A DNA stretch of 6,339 nt from Flavobacteriaceae bacterium (lineage in GTDB: Bacteria; Bacteroidota; Bacteroidia; Flavobacteriales; Flavobacteriaceae). This document shows positions 6,272-6,339 of this stretch, piece by piece. The translations under genes were made by a program, and so were the position numbers. The notes under the pieces are model-generated. The model saw nothing but the letters and a program-made list of their open reading frames with translations, was not told where the DNA came from and made no database searches. The DNA lies in the NCBI GenBank assembly GCA_019090365.1, contig JAHRWC010000085.1:1-6339 (forward strand). Reading direction: 5' to 3'. Positions within the stretch are counted from its first letter, which is position 1. Every line of letters begins with the position of its first letter.

Positions 6272-6339
6272 ACGTTTAAATTTTAATAATTATTTTGTAT
6301 TATTCTAATTATAAAATTGAGTACGTGTGCAACCACTCG

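Noticed and set aside
6272..6339. Promoter, RNA gene or terminator half at the right edge upstream of the glycosyltransferase
   Set aside because: No TAnnTTTG element is present. A TTGCAC/TATAAT pair on the minus strand has only a 13-base spacer. The edge sequence shows no tRNA arm or convincing hairpin.
1..6339. Mobile element, CRISPR array, defence or toxin-antitoxin system
   Set aside because: There are no transposase or integrase motifs, no regularly spaced repeats, no terminal inverted repeats and no small paired genes. All six genes belong to ordinary chromosomal families with similar base composition.

Overview
The window looks like chromosomal DNA of a low-GC member of the Bacteroidota, most likely Flavobacteriaceae. 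The reasons are the strongly AT-rich coding and spacer DNA, the lack of Shine-Dalgarno sequences before the start codons, one TAnnTTTG-type promoter match, lipoproteins with flavobacterial-style N-termini, and the family types of all six genes. This placement is inferred from sequence character; no database was searched.

Layout from left to right. Positions 1-1632 (+) hold the C-terminal two thirds of a UvrD/PcrA-type DNA helicase whose start lies outside the window. Positions 1629-3519 (-) hold two tandem, clearly paralogous lipoprotein alpha/beta hydrolases (esterase-like, HGGGW and GxSxG). The downstream copy converges on the helicase so tightly that the two stop codons overlap. Positions 3643-4260 (+) encode a YciO-type protein of the Sua5/YciO/YrdC family. 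A strong intrinsic terminator at 4276-4304 follows and can serve both strands. Positions 4327-5190 (-) encode a coiled-coil OmpA/Pal-type lipoprotein, and 5273-6271 (-) encode a family 2 glycosyltransferase with a GTG start. No gene-free stretch exceeds about 125 bases. The last 68 bases (6272-6339) are the upstream region of the glycosyltransferase, and I see no confident feature there.

How the genes relate. The two hydrolases probably form one transcription unit, reading from 3519 down to 1629. The glycosyltransferase and the OmpA lipoprotein may be co-transcribed, although the OmpA gene has a candidate promoter of its own. Both fit cell-envelope roles: surface glycan synthesis and anchoring of the outer membrane to peptidoglycan. 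The helicase (DNA repair) and the YciO-type protein are housekeeping-like and not obviously linked to their neighbours.

I found no mobile element, CRISPR array, RNA gene, toxin-antitoxin or defence cassette. I see no convincing evidence of an undescribed multi-gene system. The points most worth following are the diverged tandem hydrolase pair with different lipoprotein sorting residues, and the YciO-type protein that lacks signature residues of active threonylcarbamoyl-AMP synthases.
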